64,000 bases of DNA from Adiantum capillus-veneris. Its lineage: Eukaryota > Streptophyta > Polypodiopsida > Polypodiales > Pteridaceae. Under the pieces are notes generated by a model, which saw nothing but the letters and a program-made list of their open reading frames with translations, did not search any database and was not told where the DNA came from. The position numbers were made by a program, and so were the translations under genes. The stretch's first letter is position 1; each line of letters begins with the position of its first letter. Shown here piece by piece: positions 46,796-58,396 of this stretch. The stretch covers positions 158,013,545-158,077,544 of the forward strand of contig CM043950.1 of NCBI GenBank assembly GCA_014529385.2, read 5' to 3'.

Positions 46796-48260
46796 CAGCA
46801 GGTTTCATTTAATCAGTGGAGAATTCAGAGTGGGTCTCTCTCGTTGTTGTCACTCCCAAGAAAAATGGCAAGTGGAGGGTGTGTGTGGATTACCGTCCAC
46901 TGAATGAGGCAACAAAAAGATATCACTTTCCCCTCCCATTTTAGGAAGAGATACTAAATGAGGTAGCTAGTCATGAAAAGTACATTGTGTGTGATGGCTA
47001 CTCGGGTTACTTTCAAATAGATATCGCATTGGAGGATCAATTGAAAACAACCTTCATCACTCCTTGGGGTTGTTATGATTTCAGATTCGTGCCATTTGAC
47101 CTGACAAATGCTCCTGCAACATTCCAACGCTTCATGAACATGGTGTTTCAAGCATTTTTTGGAAAGTCCATTAGGGTTTTTATTGATGATTTTAGCTCAA
47201 ATTCATTACATCTACAAAAGGTGGAAGAAGGTTTGAAGAAACTCTATGACATGGGAGGTCAAATCAACTCCGACAAATGCCACATAGGTGAGGATAAAGT
47301 GATCTTGCTTGGTCACAAGGTTTCCTATAAAAAGGCATTGAAGTGGATCATTCAAAGGCAAAGGCTCTTATTGAGATACCATCACCCAAGAGTCTTAAGG
47401 AGGTCATCTCATTCATTCAAAAGGTGAAGTATATGTCATGCTTTATTCACTTGGCCTTGGAGTTACTTCACCCGTTGCAGAAATTGACACAACAAGTCAA
47501 GTTTGTTTGGTCTGATGATCTTGAAGGATATTTTTGTAACATCAAAATGATTCTATTGAAACTACCAACACTTATGTCTCCTTGTTGGGAGTACACATTC
47601 TTTGTTAGCTCTAGTGTTTGGGAAGAAACAATTGGTGCTGTTTTGCTACAACAAGATCCCCACAGTACCAGGATGCGACCCATCTACTTTGCTAGTAGGG
47701 TCATGAATGCTTTGGAGAGAGGCTACACAAAAGCAAAACTCATGATGCTTTCTCTCATGTTTGCGGTGAGAAAGTTTAGATCCTACTTGTTGCTACCAAA
47801 ACCTTTTGTAATTCTCACTGCAGAAAATTTGTTCCCTTGAGTGTCATCTCAAATAAATCTTAGTACTAGGATCTCTAAGTGGATTATGGAGTTGTAAGAG
47901 TTCCAATACTCTTTCAAGGTATACGATAGTGTGCGTGCACAATTGGCAGGGATTCTCACTTATAGGGTAGATGAGAAGGAGATTAAGGTGCCTAAAGTAA
48001 AAACCCTGCCGTTGCCACCACCTAAAAGTATTCCTAATGCTTTTACCTTGTTCTTTGATGGAAATTTTGGATGAGCCACATGAAAAGCGGGGGGGGGGGG
48101 CTAGTGTTACTCAACCCAAGTGAAGAGGTGGTCATGAAAGACAAGGTCAATCTACCAAGTTCAACTAGTAACAATGAAGCAGAATATGACACACTACTTC
48201 ATGGTTTAAAGATGTGCATTAGCCAAGGTATACAACGTCTAATGGTAAAGGGAGAATGAA
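46796..48260 (+). pseudogene. gypsy-2 reverse transcriptase, RNase H and second RNase H
   Basis: It resumes exactly after CACTA-2 at AGFI, VENSEWVS, KKNGKWRVCVDYRPLNE, then [26 protein letters not shown], catalytic VFIDDFS (about 47179), LLGHKVS. After a frameshift near 47345 come IPSPKSLKEVISF and the RNase H region (RPIYFASRVMNALERGYTKAK, MFAVRKFRSYLL). At 48050-48250 the motifs LFFDGNFG, GGGLVLLNPSEEV, SNNEAEYDTLLHGL and GIQRLMVKGE form a second, archaeal-type RNase H domain. Stops occur at about 47838 and 48075. Confidence 0.85.
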
Positions 48261-48293
48261 AGCTTAAGGACAAAATTTGATGCCAGTTGTAGA

Positions 48294-49700
48294 TTGCTTA
48301 ATCAATTTGAAGAAGTGCAACTATATCATATTCCTAGGAAACAAAATGAAGATGCCAATTTACTTGCACAACAAGCAGTTACATGTGTTGAGAAACAAGT
48401 GCATGTCATCATGGTGGTAGCAGCTGTCAAACAACCAAGATACCATGGATTGGAGTCATTGGCTCCTATTATTGGTTATATTTTGGAAGGCGAGTTTCCA
48501 CAAGACTTGAAAAAAGCTCAAAAGAGGAGACTCATGAAGAAGGCAAGTTTCTATCTCTTCCTAGAAGACTCCCTCTATCAAAGAGGGAAGGATCAAGTGT
48601 TTAGAAGAGTACCAACTATCGAGGAAATTCTAGCCACTCTAAAAGGTTTGCATGAAGAGGCACGTGGTGATCATTTTGCCCAAGAACCGTGAAGAAGATT
48701 TTGCTTGCGGGGTATGTTTGGCCAAGCTTGCATGTGGATGTCCAACATCGGTGTAAAAGTTGTCACAACTGTCAGGTAAACGGAAATAGAAGGTTGGTGC
48801 ATGGCCCGAGGCAAATAGTGCTTGCAAACGGACCCTTTGAAAAATGGGGCGTTGATGCTATGGGTCCTCTTCCTAGAACAAAAATGGTAAAATCTACATT
48901 CTAGTGGCTGTAGATTACATGACTAGGTGGGTAGAGGCTCAAAGTGTGGCAAGGGTAAATGGGAAAATAGTGAGCAGGTTTGTCTACACTAATATTTGTT
49001 GTAGATTTGGCACACCTTTGGAGATTGTTTCTGATAATGGTTTAGGGTTCAAAGAGGGTTTACTCACAAAAGTTTGTGAAGAGCTTCACATTCTACATCG
49101 TCATAGCACACTCGGAGAAGGCTAATGGTGTCATTGCAGGCATCATTATAAAAATGGTGCAAACCAAAACAAAGTTATGGGATGACTTCATGGATGGTGC
49201 CTTGTGGGCATATCAAACCACATATAGAGTTCACGCCATTTCACTCGGTGTATGGTCATGAGGCTTTGCAACCTATCAAGCTCAGCATCCCAACAATAAG
49301 GCTTCATGGCAGAGGTGCACAAGATGATCAAGAGGTATGGATGGATCAACTTCTTATACTAGTGGAGCTTGAGTGGAAAAGAGAAGCAGCTTATGAGTGC
49401 TACAAGAGGAAAGCTATACAAGCAAAGGAGAAGCTTGACAAGAAACTCAAGGACAAAGGCATCAAGGAAGGAGAGCTTGTGCTAAGGTATGACAATCGAC
49501 TTGACAATTGTTTTGATGTCAAGTTTGAAACTAGATGGCAAGGTCCATACATAGTCAAGAAGGCTTTCAATTCAAGTTACTATCACCTTATGGACTTGAA
49601 TGGTAAAGAGCACTCCAGGAAGGTAAACGGGTATTGCCTGAAGTCCTATTTGAGTCGCCTTCTACCAAAGGATCTACCGAAGAACTGTCAAAGAGCGACT
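48294..49700 (+). pseudogene. gypsy-2 integrase
   Basis: YHIPRKQNEDANLLAQQA ends the second RNase H. Then HEEARGDHFAQ...CKSCHNCQ (HHCC zinc domain), FEKWGVDAMGPLP with the first core Asp, VAVDYMTRWVEAQ, FGTPLEIVSDNGLGF with the second Asp, EKANGVIAGII with the Glu region, and a C-terminal WQGPYIVKKAF...YCLKSY. The pieces are in three frames. The conserved H-P of the usual YHPQANG motif is lost. The frame continues into the LTR as a meaningless His-Thr run. Confidence 0.85.
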
Positions 49701-49744
49701 ATCTCATGTAAGTTTTGGTGCATGAAGCATGAGTGTGATCAAAA

Positions 49745-49803
<59 letters not shown>

Positions 49804-51334
49804 ATTCCTCTCAATCCCTCACTCAAACCTGCAACTTTCATGGCTTCTTTCATCTTCTTCACCATTAATCTCCCCTCTTACTTCCATAGCTCTCATATGA
49901 GCTCTATATGTACATACACCATCTCTATGCCTCTCTCTATTACTTCCAAAGTACAACTCTATCTTACCACTTCTCTATATACACAAAACTCAGCATGTAA
50001 ACCATGCTTAACCTCTACAAATTGAGAGATCTCATCAACCAAAATTTCCATTTTCATCGCGATAATCAACCTTGGCGGCTGTGGCATAAAGAAGAGAAGA
50101 AGACGAAGATGATCGATAGTCATTTCGAGAACCTACACAAGTAAGTTCTTCTTCAAGCTTCACCATCACAAGGATTTCGTCACTTCATTGAACCATCTTA
50201 CTTCAACCATCCACCTCATTCTACCCATTGTAGCTATATCATTAACTTTTAGTGATTACTAACACTAACCACTAACATACTAACACAAAATAGCCATTGA
50301 CCTAACCATAAAAGACGCCTCACCTCAAGACATGTGCATAGTAAATCTCTCTCTCTCTACTTCCTTAAAACTCTACTTTTCACCTTATCTACCATCAATA
50401 ATGCTCTCTTTTGAGCCCACATCCATGACTCAAGCAGACAAGAAGGCCCGCAATGTTTTGATATTCAGAAAAAATCATAATCTTGATTTGTTATCTTGTA
50501 AATTAGGATTTCCAATAATCTTAATGAGGGGTCTCCAATAAATAGGTCCCTCTCCTTCTTGTAAAAGCATTACCCCAATATGTCACATAGCACCCCAACA
50601 CTCTATGCGTGAGGAGACACTTAGGCGTAGCAATCACTTTGTGATCTTCACTTTTGGTGTGAGAGAAGCTTTCAAGTTACACATTGCAAGTGAGAGAGGG
50701 TGAGTTCAAAATCTCAAAACTACTATTGTATATGTTCCTTCATCATTAATAAATTGAGGTTTGGTTCATCAAAGGCGTGATTTGACGTTCAAATCTTTGT
50801 CCTTCCACTTATGCAATACGGTCTGGTGAATTCAAGGTGACTTGTGTATTTTAAGTTTCTATCATTTGATCTCGTTTGAAAAAGTGTTTTAGTGTGTTTT
50901 CATTGCCAGTTTTTTGTCCATTGTAAGAGGGTATTGTGGTGAGAGGTCTCCCACACCCTAAGACAACGTGTGTGTGTTGGCATTCACTAAGCATTGAGTT
51001 AGCTCTGTACAAGCCATTTGCAAGTCACAAACAAGGTATTATGCAAGTTCCATTCCTCTCTCTCTCTCTTCCCTTTGCTCTAGCTCTCTTTGCTCCATTT
51101 GGTGTGAGATTGCTTGTGTGTGTTTTGTGGCGCATCTTCTTGGGTGTGAAAAAATCTCTCTTCTTGCGTCCTAGTTCACATACCATAACTGGGTGGTGCC
51201 CCTTCACTTGTTTGGATGTGGGTTTGTTGTTGTTGTTTCTTGCTTGTGGTTGTCCCAGCCCCAATTAAGCATCACGGGAGGCTTGAGGGCTGTTTAGAAG
51301 TCGCCTCTCTTGTTGCCTGCCCTGGACTGCCTCA
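49745..51334 (+). repeat. gypsy-2 3' LTR
   Basis: (AC)28 and then collinear with the 5' LTR. It contains about 66 bp (AACCATGC...TTTTCATCG) absent from the 5' LTR and shorter CT tracts. It ends near CTGCCTCA, after which the sequence matches a different repeat. Confidence 0.85.
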
Positions 51335-51450
51335 ACATTTGGGATTGGGCCAATGCGGCAAAGGCCCTCAAACAACTTCTCATATCACTGCGAATGTGGC
51401 AGCTTTGATGAATGTGAACACTGAAAGACGTAGCCAAATGTGCGAGCAGA
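51335..51450. repeat. Flank related to 23408-23500
   Basis: ACATTTGGGATTGGGCCAAT, GGCAAAGG and GAATGTGGCAG...ATGAATGTG match the spacer of the three-copy repeat at 22.8-23.9 kb. This is the DNA into which gypsy-2 inserted, or what now adjoins it. Confidence 0.7.
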
Positions 51451-51564
51451 GCATTGAACAATAGAGGGTCACCTTGACAAGTCGAGCGGGAAGAAGGATT
51501 TGGGGAGAGTAGGATGGTCACCACTAAATCCGCTTCCATGGCATCAAATAGCCGCTACAGTGCC

Positions 51565-51613
<49 letters not shown>

Positions 51614-52080
51614 CCAATGTATCATGGCTTGGGAGAAATTCGGAGGTTCTTGTTTCATCCATTACACCACACACATTGCCCCAAACTATAAATCTCTCTT
51701 CTTCTCCAAATGAGGTAACCGAACCCATGCCTACATCCTTGAGCCCATCTCGTTGAGTGCGATCCGCACAATTGCCTCCATTGGTCTTAGCTCCCATTAT
51801 CTATGCTATGAGATAGGATGTCGGGGCGTTGTCAAGGATTCTCATCGATGTTGCACCTGATGGGCTCGTCATGTGCGAGAGAGTGAGTACCACACACTAC
51901 TTGAGTGCTTAGCTTTTGACCACATTATGTCCTCTTTTCCCCATATATTCAGCCATGAGCTCTCCCTACATACCTTCCTCTCTCAACCACGATGTGGACT
52001 CTCTATTGCGACGCTAATTTCAACCATTTTTGAGCATCGAGAATCACTTATGACCTCCACTCACACCACATGATATGTTC
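51451..52080. other. No supported gene; CT tract
   Basis: Holds a (CT)n tract at about 51569-51612 and short unrecognised frames. Confidence 0.45.
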
Positions 52081-52126
52081 ATTTGGTCCCATAGGTCATA
52101 TTTGACCTCCGAGGATGATAATAGAA

Positions 52127-52171
<45 letters not shown>
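52081..52171. repeat. LINE 3' tail copy plus CT tract
   Basis: GGTCCCATAGGTCATATTTG, ACCTCCGAGGATGATAATAG is a diverged copy of the LINE tail at 7966-8029, again followed by (CT)n (52131-52171). More CT and GT tracts follow to about 52610. Confidence 0.65.
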
Positions 52172-52174
<3 letters not shown>

Positions 52175-52347
52175 ATAGAGCCCAAGTAGGTAGCAAGAAA
52201 ATAAAGCCATCCAAAATAAAGGAGACATCTCTCTCTCTCTATGTGTGTGTGTGTGTGTGTATGCATGTGCGTGGAGGGGAGAGGTAGCTGTTGCCACTTC
52301 CACGACGATTGAGGCTGTTGAGTCCGCTTATCTGTCTCCCTCTCCCT

Positions 52348-52395
<48 letters not shown>

Positions 52396-52887
52396 CCTAG
52401 TCTGTGCATCCAAGGCATCTATGCGTATCTAGCTTTGGCCATCACAATGCCTGGCCCTCAAAACCCCCCTCCATGACGTAACGGATGTGGGCTCTGTGTG
52501 TGTGTGTGTGTGTGCATGTGCGTGTGTGTGTGTGTGTGTATCTTACTGTTTTGCTCAGAAAGCATTGCTAGAAGGCGGCGGCATGTACTCTCTCTCTCTC
52601 TCTCTCTCATGCGTTGTTGCCTATGTCGCCAAGTTACAGGCTTCACTCACCGGATGAAAGAGCTCTCGACATGTGGTAGTGGGGAGGGACATGAATCCCT
52701 TTCCCCCATATATATAGTATAGATAGATTTACAATTTTGTCTTCTACTAATGTGCGTCTCTCATTTTTATTTGTGAAAGTGTCCTTTGGGACCATATAAA
52801 AATGGAACAAATTATCCTCTTCTCCTTTGCTTTTTTTTGAAAGGAACCGTGTCCAAAATTTGGAAATGTAGTTTTTGATTAGGGTAG
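52172..52887. other. Microsatellite-rich spacer
   Basis: (GT)n at about 52237-52260 and 52495-52540, (CT)n at about 52348-52394 and 52588-52610. No gene is supported. Confidence 0.5.
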
Positions 52888-53435
52888 GATTATTGCAGGG
52901 GTGGTTGTTCGGTGGCATCCCAGTGTCTCGGATGGGATGTGATGCGCTCCAAGTTGTTATGGATGGTGGCTTTTGGGCATGTCGTCTTCTAGTGGATCTC
53001 AAGTGCTACCTGCGATACCTTTGAAGGTGATGGTTTCTGCATCTGCTACATGTCGACAACAAGTGAGGGTGGTGGTAGATCCTTCTTGTTGGTGGCGTTG
53101 TCATGTGGCACTCCGGTCCAGATTATTCTGTATTTTGTGGTGCTCAATGCTATGTATTTCTATTGGTGTTTGTCCCCTTTTTGGTGCTCCTGATTACTTC
53201 GGGGTTAGCAGGTCACTTTGTTGGTTTTATTGGCTTTAGAGTCTTAGATATGGTATGATGTGGAATTATGTTGTATGGGTTTAAAGCTTTCATGTAAAAG
53301 CTCAACTATGGACTGTTGTGAGGATGGTTGGTAATTATGGCCCAATTTGGGCATGGTTAGCATTGTATTTTTTTGTGTGATTAATATAATCTACGCTCAC
53401 AATCAGCGAGTTCTTTAAAAAAAAAGATTATTGCA
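52888..53435 (+). mobile_element. Retroposed, poly(A)-tailed insertion
   Basis: GATTATTGCA stands at 52888-52897 and again at 53426-53435. The second copy directly follows TTCTTTAAAAAAAAA. A 10-bp target duplication plus A tail is the mark of target-primed retroposition by an L1-type LINE. The 528-bp body has only a short frame (MSSSSGSQVLPAIPLKVMV...) and a 3' end with TTGTGTGATTAATATAATCT, which resembles plant L1 3' ends. It may be a 5'-truncated LINE or a processed transcript. Confidence 0.75.
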
Positions 53436-54180
53436 ACTAATGGGTGATGCAAAAAGGTGGCAAATGATTTGTTGGTAAAAGCTTCAAAGCTCGAGACTCA
53501 AAGCGACGTGTGTATACATGTGTAGCACTGGTGAAGAGAATGTGTGTGTGTGTGTGTGTGAGTGAGAGTGTGCACGCGCGCGCACGTATTGAAGAGAATG
53601 AGTGAGTGTTTTCAAATGCAGAAACATTGCTGTTAATTAAAATTTAGAGGAGAAAGATGGTAATGGTGGGCGGCCTTCCTTCTCATCAACATTAGCAACA
53701 ACAAGAAGCATGTCCATGGAGGTATACCAGTAGCACCTCTCACATCAATTCTAGAGCTGGCAGGTGCAAACGCCATCCCCACCAAGCAATTGTTTGCATT
53801 TGATCCCTCTCCCTGAAAGAGCCTGGTCACTATTTGACCTGGGCGGGGTGGGAGGGGTTGGTAGTGGAGATTGATTGGGGGAGGCTGGACGTTCAATGTT
53901 TTCTAATTTTTGAAGGGGGGGGGAAGGGGGGGCTGTTGCGTGCGTCAGGACAGGGCATGTTAAGCGAAGGGGAAGCGAGACGGGGAGTCAAGAGGGGGTG
54001 TTGGAGGGACGAGGGGCACAAGGGGCTCCTGAGGCGAGCTGGTGGATGACCCAGGGGTAGCAGTCGCTGTGCCATTTGCAGGGGTGGGCTGGCCTGGAGC
54101 AAAGGATCTCACTAGGTTTAGCATAAGGAAGGGTTTTTGACTGAGATTTCAGCAAATAATCCGTGAATAGCAGTGGCAAC
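53436..54180. other. No supported gene
   Basis: Contains a (GT)n and (CG)n-like stretch near 53540-53586 and a G-rich run near 53915. Open frames are short and unrecognised. Confidence 0.4.
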
Positions 54181-54448
54181 ATGGAGTCACTGGAGGAAGC
54201 AATCAAAGCTCATGGCAATGGCAAGTGTGGGGTGCCTTCTTGGGTGCACAAACATCAAAGAAGAGGGGCGGCAATGGGCGACAAGAGAGAGAGTATCAAA
54301 CAAGGCAATGTGGAAGAGGGAGTGTCGACATCGGGAGACGCAAGTGCGCAAGAGGCTGAAATGGTCAACATGGACGGAGTAACGGAGTCTTCCTTCCATG
54401 CACAAGTGGAAGAAGGTTCCTCAATGCAGCTTATGGTATGTTGCTCGC

Positions 54449-54515
<67 letters not shown>

Positions 54516-56960
54516 AAAATGTGAGAATCAAAGAAAACTTTGAAATGATTGCATATTACTTGCTTGTGACAAAGAAATGAAACTATAGATTTAGTAGAAT
54601 AAAAATATGACGATCATGTGAACTCTATCATTGGCATAGAGATCTCAATACTATGTTGAGGCATTGAGGGAGAGAGTTGGGGCTTTTGTGCGATATTGTC
54701 ATGTTGATGAGATTTTTCCCGAATGGAACAAGGCATGGCAAAAGTGTGCCGAGCTAATTCACCATATCAAAGAGCGCCATGGTATCACCATTGATATCCT
54801 ACATAGAACAGATAGACCAAAGAATAGCCAAAATCCTCCTTTACCCTCTACATCGCGGTCCCATAGGCAAGCAAAGACAAGATTCACAAACATGGACACA
54901 TAGATAAATCTTGCAAGAAAAAAGCACCATAGGAGGGTGTGGAAAAAAGATGGTTTCTTTCCTCTTGTAATGGAAAGATGCCCTATGAGGAGTGGTTGGA
55001 AGAATATGTCAAAGATCAAATCGAGTGGGAAAGAGGCATGCCAAACCACATCGCTAATATGTAAGCTAGAATTGCAGAAGGATATGATGCAATGGTAAAT
55101 TTAACCATTTTTTTCCTTTTCTTTCAAGTATATTTGCATTTTTTTACTACAATTGTGGTTTTTTTATAAATCATTTTCCATGAATGATTTTGTTTAGTCA
55201 CAACAAGCCAAAAGTCAAAGTGAGGAGGATAACATAGAGGATAAAGAGAGAGACATGGAGGGAGAGGATTGTTACGATAATGCTCTTATACCAAGGGAGG
55301 GCATGAGTGTTAAAGACGGGGAGATATTTCTCATGAAGGATGAGAAGAAGTTTGTGGCTATCACGACGGTAATATAGTTAAGAATTTGGTCTTTTGCTAG
55401 CTTGGATAAGAAGGATATGGTGATTTTGATCTTCTCATCTTTGCTCTGTGGGTGGTTAATTTATGGACAAGATGAGCCTCTTGTCAAGGCTCCAAAAAGA
55501 ACACCAAAGTAAGGAAACTTGAAAGCCATAGCCGTATAAAGTGTAGCTTCATACCAAGCTGATGTCGTTTTTTCATTGGCAGCTTAAACTGCAACATGTT
55601 GCCAACAATCAAACACATGTAGACTTATCCTCCCCAAATATGAGTTTTCATACTTTGGACCCTCTTATGGGATCTCACATTTCATGGTATGGTTTCATGA
55701 ATGCGGTTTTAATTTGAGAGATTTAATCCTTAATATATATTGATAAGCACTAATGTCTACTATGTTTCATCAATTATCTAGAGAGATGCGTTATAATTTG
55801 TGCTCGAGAAGATATGGTCTTGAGGTTGTTTGTGATGCCTCAATTGTGAGTGAAATCACAAAAAAGAAGGCAAGCTCACTTGTTGTGAATTTGTTTGTCT
55901 TATAAGTATCCCTCTCTTTTAGTATGGTGTTTATGTGTGGGGATTTTCTTTGTCTTGTGAAAAGTAATAAATCATAGGCATCTATAGGTGGATGGAACAC
56001 ATCAATGAGGAAGATTTTCTAGAGCGTGTATGGTTTGTCGATAGTTTGTGGCTCTCTTTCATGAAAACTCTTCCTTTTGAACGAGCTATGCGGAATTATT
56101 TCGGAAGAGTCAATCTTTCCTCCTGCTTGTTCACATTCTTTCTGATTGTGGATGAGTAAGATGACATTAACCATCATGAATGTTGCTTTCCATATTAACA
56201 TATTTAACCTCATACATGATAAATGTGTACATCTTGCAAAGATCACTAGACATGGGCTATGTCTATAATTGTCACATAGGACCACTCTCGCACCTACATT
56301 TGGATAGGAGTGCAATTTTATTCTTTGACTCACTATGTGTGTGGAGTATAGAGAGTTATTTCTCCTCTTTGAAGAGGTTTATATCGTTGTTATTTAAGCC
56401 CCCATTCTTGTCATTTTTCCTTAGAAAGATAGTGAGTTTATTGTGTTAGAGTCTTGCAACATTATTCTTCTTATGCGACGGATCCTGAGTTTAAGAATGA
56501 GCTTATTTGTCATGAAAATTGTCATAGTCAAACTATGGAGGTATGCATATCACAGTATGTATGTCATTTCTCACATTTATCCGGTGTATGTTTGTGTGAA
56601 AATGCTTCCTTGTTCTTGTTTAGATGCCAAGATAGACTAACACTAAAGATTGTGGTTACTATGTTAATGATGGTTATGAAGTTATTGGTCATGGGCGATG
56701 CAAAGCGTCTGACATCACGGAAGTGGGTAAGAACATATTACTTATGTTTGGTTGACAATGCGCATGTATGGAGTGTCTTTCTAACTAGACCGTCTTAACC
56801 TTGCATAATTTTGTAGTTGTCTCCAAAGTGGTTCTCTCATGCGGAGGTGGAGATGCTCAAAGTGGACCTTAGCACTGGGATACAAACTCGGGGGGTTCAC
56901 TATGTGTAAAACTACCATATCACGTGCATTCAAGACATGTTTGTAAAACCCCTTATCTGT
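54181..56960 (+). pseudogene. Decayed multi-exon gene, possibly transposon-encoded
   Basis: A 5' exon-like block at 54181-54435 (MESLEEAIKAHGNGKCGVPSW..., ending at an ATG/GTATGT donor). Then 54655-54900 (EALRERVGAFVRYCHVDEIFPEWNKAW, ELIHHIKERHGITIDI), 54975-55065 (MPYEEWLEEYVKDQIEWERGMPNH), about 55200-55375 (acidic, GMSVKDGEIFLMKDEKKF) and 55990-56440. The last block has WMEHINEEDFLERVWFVDSLWLSFM, ERAMRNYFGRVNLSS, and in another frame LSHLHLDRSAILFFDSLC and SIESYFSSLKRF. The final motifs resemble a C48/Ulp1-like peptidase (…FDS…), a domain carried by several plant DNA transposons. Stops and shifts are frequent. The Ulp1 idea is tentative. Confidence 0.4.
54448..54513. repeat. (AC)n-(AG)n compound microsatellite
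   Basis: About 34 bp of AC followed by about 30 bp of AG, in the likely first intron of the decayed gene. Confidence 0.95.
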
Positions 56961-57339
56961 GAGTTTTGTTAAGAATATAATGTACCCTTTTCTTTTGAAA
57001 TCTGTAAATTTTTTTCAAATTTGAAAAAATAATGCCCTTCTGTATATATATTTCTGTAAGTTTCAAGAACTTTAAATACCCTTCTGTTGAACTCACGTTA
57101 TAGGTTACATTTTTATTAGGTGACCTCCCCAGGGATACAAAGCAAAGACTTGGGGAATAGTAATTAGGATGTGCTAGGCATATTCATCTTTGCATATTTA
57201 TGATAACATGATGTTGTATAATAACATTTTGTACTCTACTTTTGGTTCAACGGTCATAATATATGATATTCGATCTCATAGATTCATGGTTTATGATACG
57301 GTTGATGATCATGTATAATCATGGATTATGCTTCGTTGT

Positions 57340-58135
57340 TTGTGGTTTTTGGATCTATGGTGATGTCGGTGCTCAACTTTGGTTTTGGTCCGTTGTGTAC
57401 GGTTTTTGGTTCTATGGTCATGTTCATGGTCATCTACATGATGTTTTTGCTTTCACGGTCATGATTATGCATCATTGTTAAAGGGATTTGATGGATGGTT
57501 CATGCTTGTATCGATTACAAACTACCATGTGGAGTACTTTCATTGTTTAAGACATTTAGTCTTGTCGTGGTTGATGATATGTGGACCTCAACTTATGGTT
57601 TCCTGTGGTCATGGTTTACGCTCCGTTGTGTACGGTTTTTGGTTCTATGGTCATGTTCATGGTCATCTATGTGATGTTTTTTGATTTTGCGGTCATTGTT
57701 TATGCATCATTGGTAAAGGGATTTGATGGATGGTTCATCCTTGTATGGATCACGGTCTACGGCATGGAGTAAATTCATGGTTTAAGACATTTGGTCTCAT
57801 CGTGGTTGATGATATCTAGACCTCCACTTCTAGTTTCATATGATCATGGTTTACGCTTCGTTGTGTACGGTTGTTTGGTTCTATCGTCATGTTCATGGGC
57901 ATGTACATTATATGTTTTGCTTTCGTGGTGATGGTTTATGGCTCATCAGTAAAGGTATTTGATGAATGGTTCATGCTAGTATGGATTACGGTCTATGGTG
58001 TGGAGTACAGTCATGCTTTAAGACATTCGGTCTTGTCGTGGCTGATAATATACGGACCTCCACTTATGGTCTCCTATTGTCATGGTTTACGCTCTATTGT
58101 GTATGGTTTTTGGTTTTAGGGTGCTTTTGGTTGCT
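57340..58135. repeat. 235-bp tandem repeat, about 3.3 copies
   Basis: CGTTGTGTACGGTTTTTGG recurs at 57391, 57624, 57859 and (as TATTGTGTATGG) 58095, giving periods of 233, 235 and 236 bp. Other shared words are GGATTTGATGGATGGTTCAT and TTTAAGACATTYGGTCTTGTCGTGG. ATGGTCATG words are abundant. Short frames with similar peptide sequence come from the repeat. Confidence 0.9.
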
Positions 58136-58149
58136 TGGGTTATGAATCA

Positions 58150-58285
58150 TTCTTGATTGTAAATTTGGCCTGCTAAACAAAATATTGAAATTGTGAGATC
58201 ACTAGAATTTTTGTAAATTTGGCCTGTCAAAATTATCACATGTAAGTGCTCTTTGGAAATTTTGTAAATTTGGCCTGCATCCCAA
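58150..58285. repeat. Roughly 51-bp tandem repeat
   Basis: TTGTAAATTTGGCCTG occurs three times at about 58159, 58211 and 58263. Confidence 0.8.
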
Positions 58286-58396
58286 ATATGAACTTGAGGA
58301 TTTGATATTGTTTAACACTACATAAGTAACATCACAAAAGTAACACAACATTAAAGAAGTAACATTACATAAGTAGGCATGAAACATCAATCATGC

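Larger units (their letters stand above)
31809..51334 (+). mobile_element. Ty3/gypsy retrotransposon (gypsy-2), Tat-like, with nested insertions
   Basis: Two long direct repeats (31809-33433 and 49745-51334) flank gag and protease on the left and reverse transcriptase to integrase on the right, all on the plus strand. The middle is occupied by a copia element and by CACTA-2. The coding order includes a second RNase H-like domain between the usual RNase H and the integrase, typical of the Tat/Ogre group. Several frameshifts and stops show decay. Target-site duplications could not be found, because the left LTR edge lies in an (AC)n tract. Confidence 0.85.

Noticed and set aside
57263-58119. 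Four similar plus-strand frames (GFWFYGHVHGHL)
   Set aside because: Similarity comes from the 235-bp tandem repeat; no start-to-stop unit is conserved between copies.
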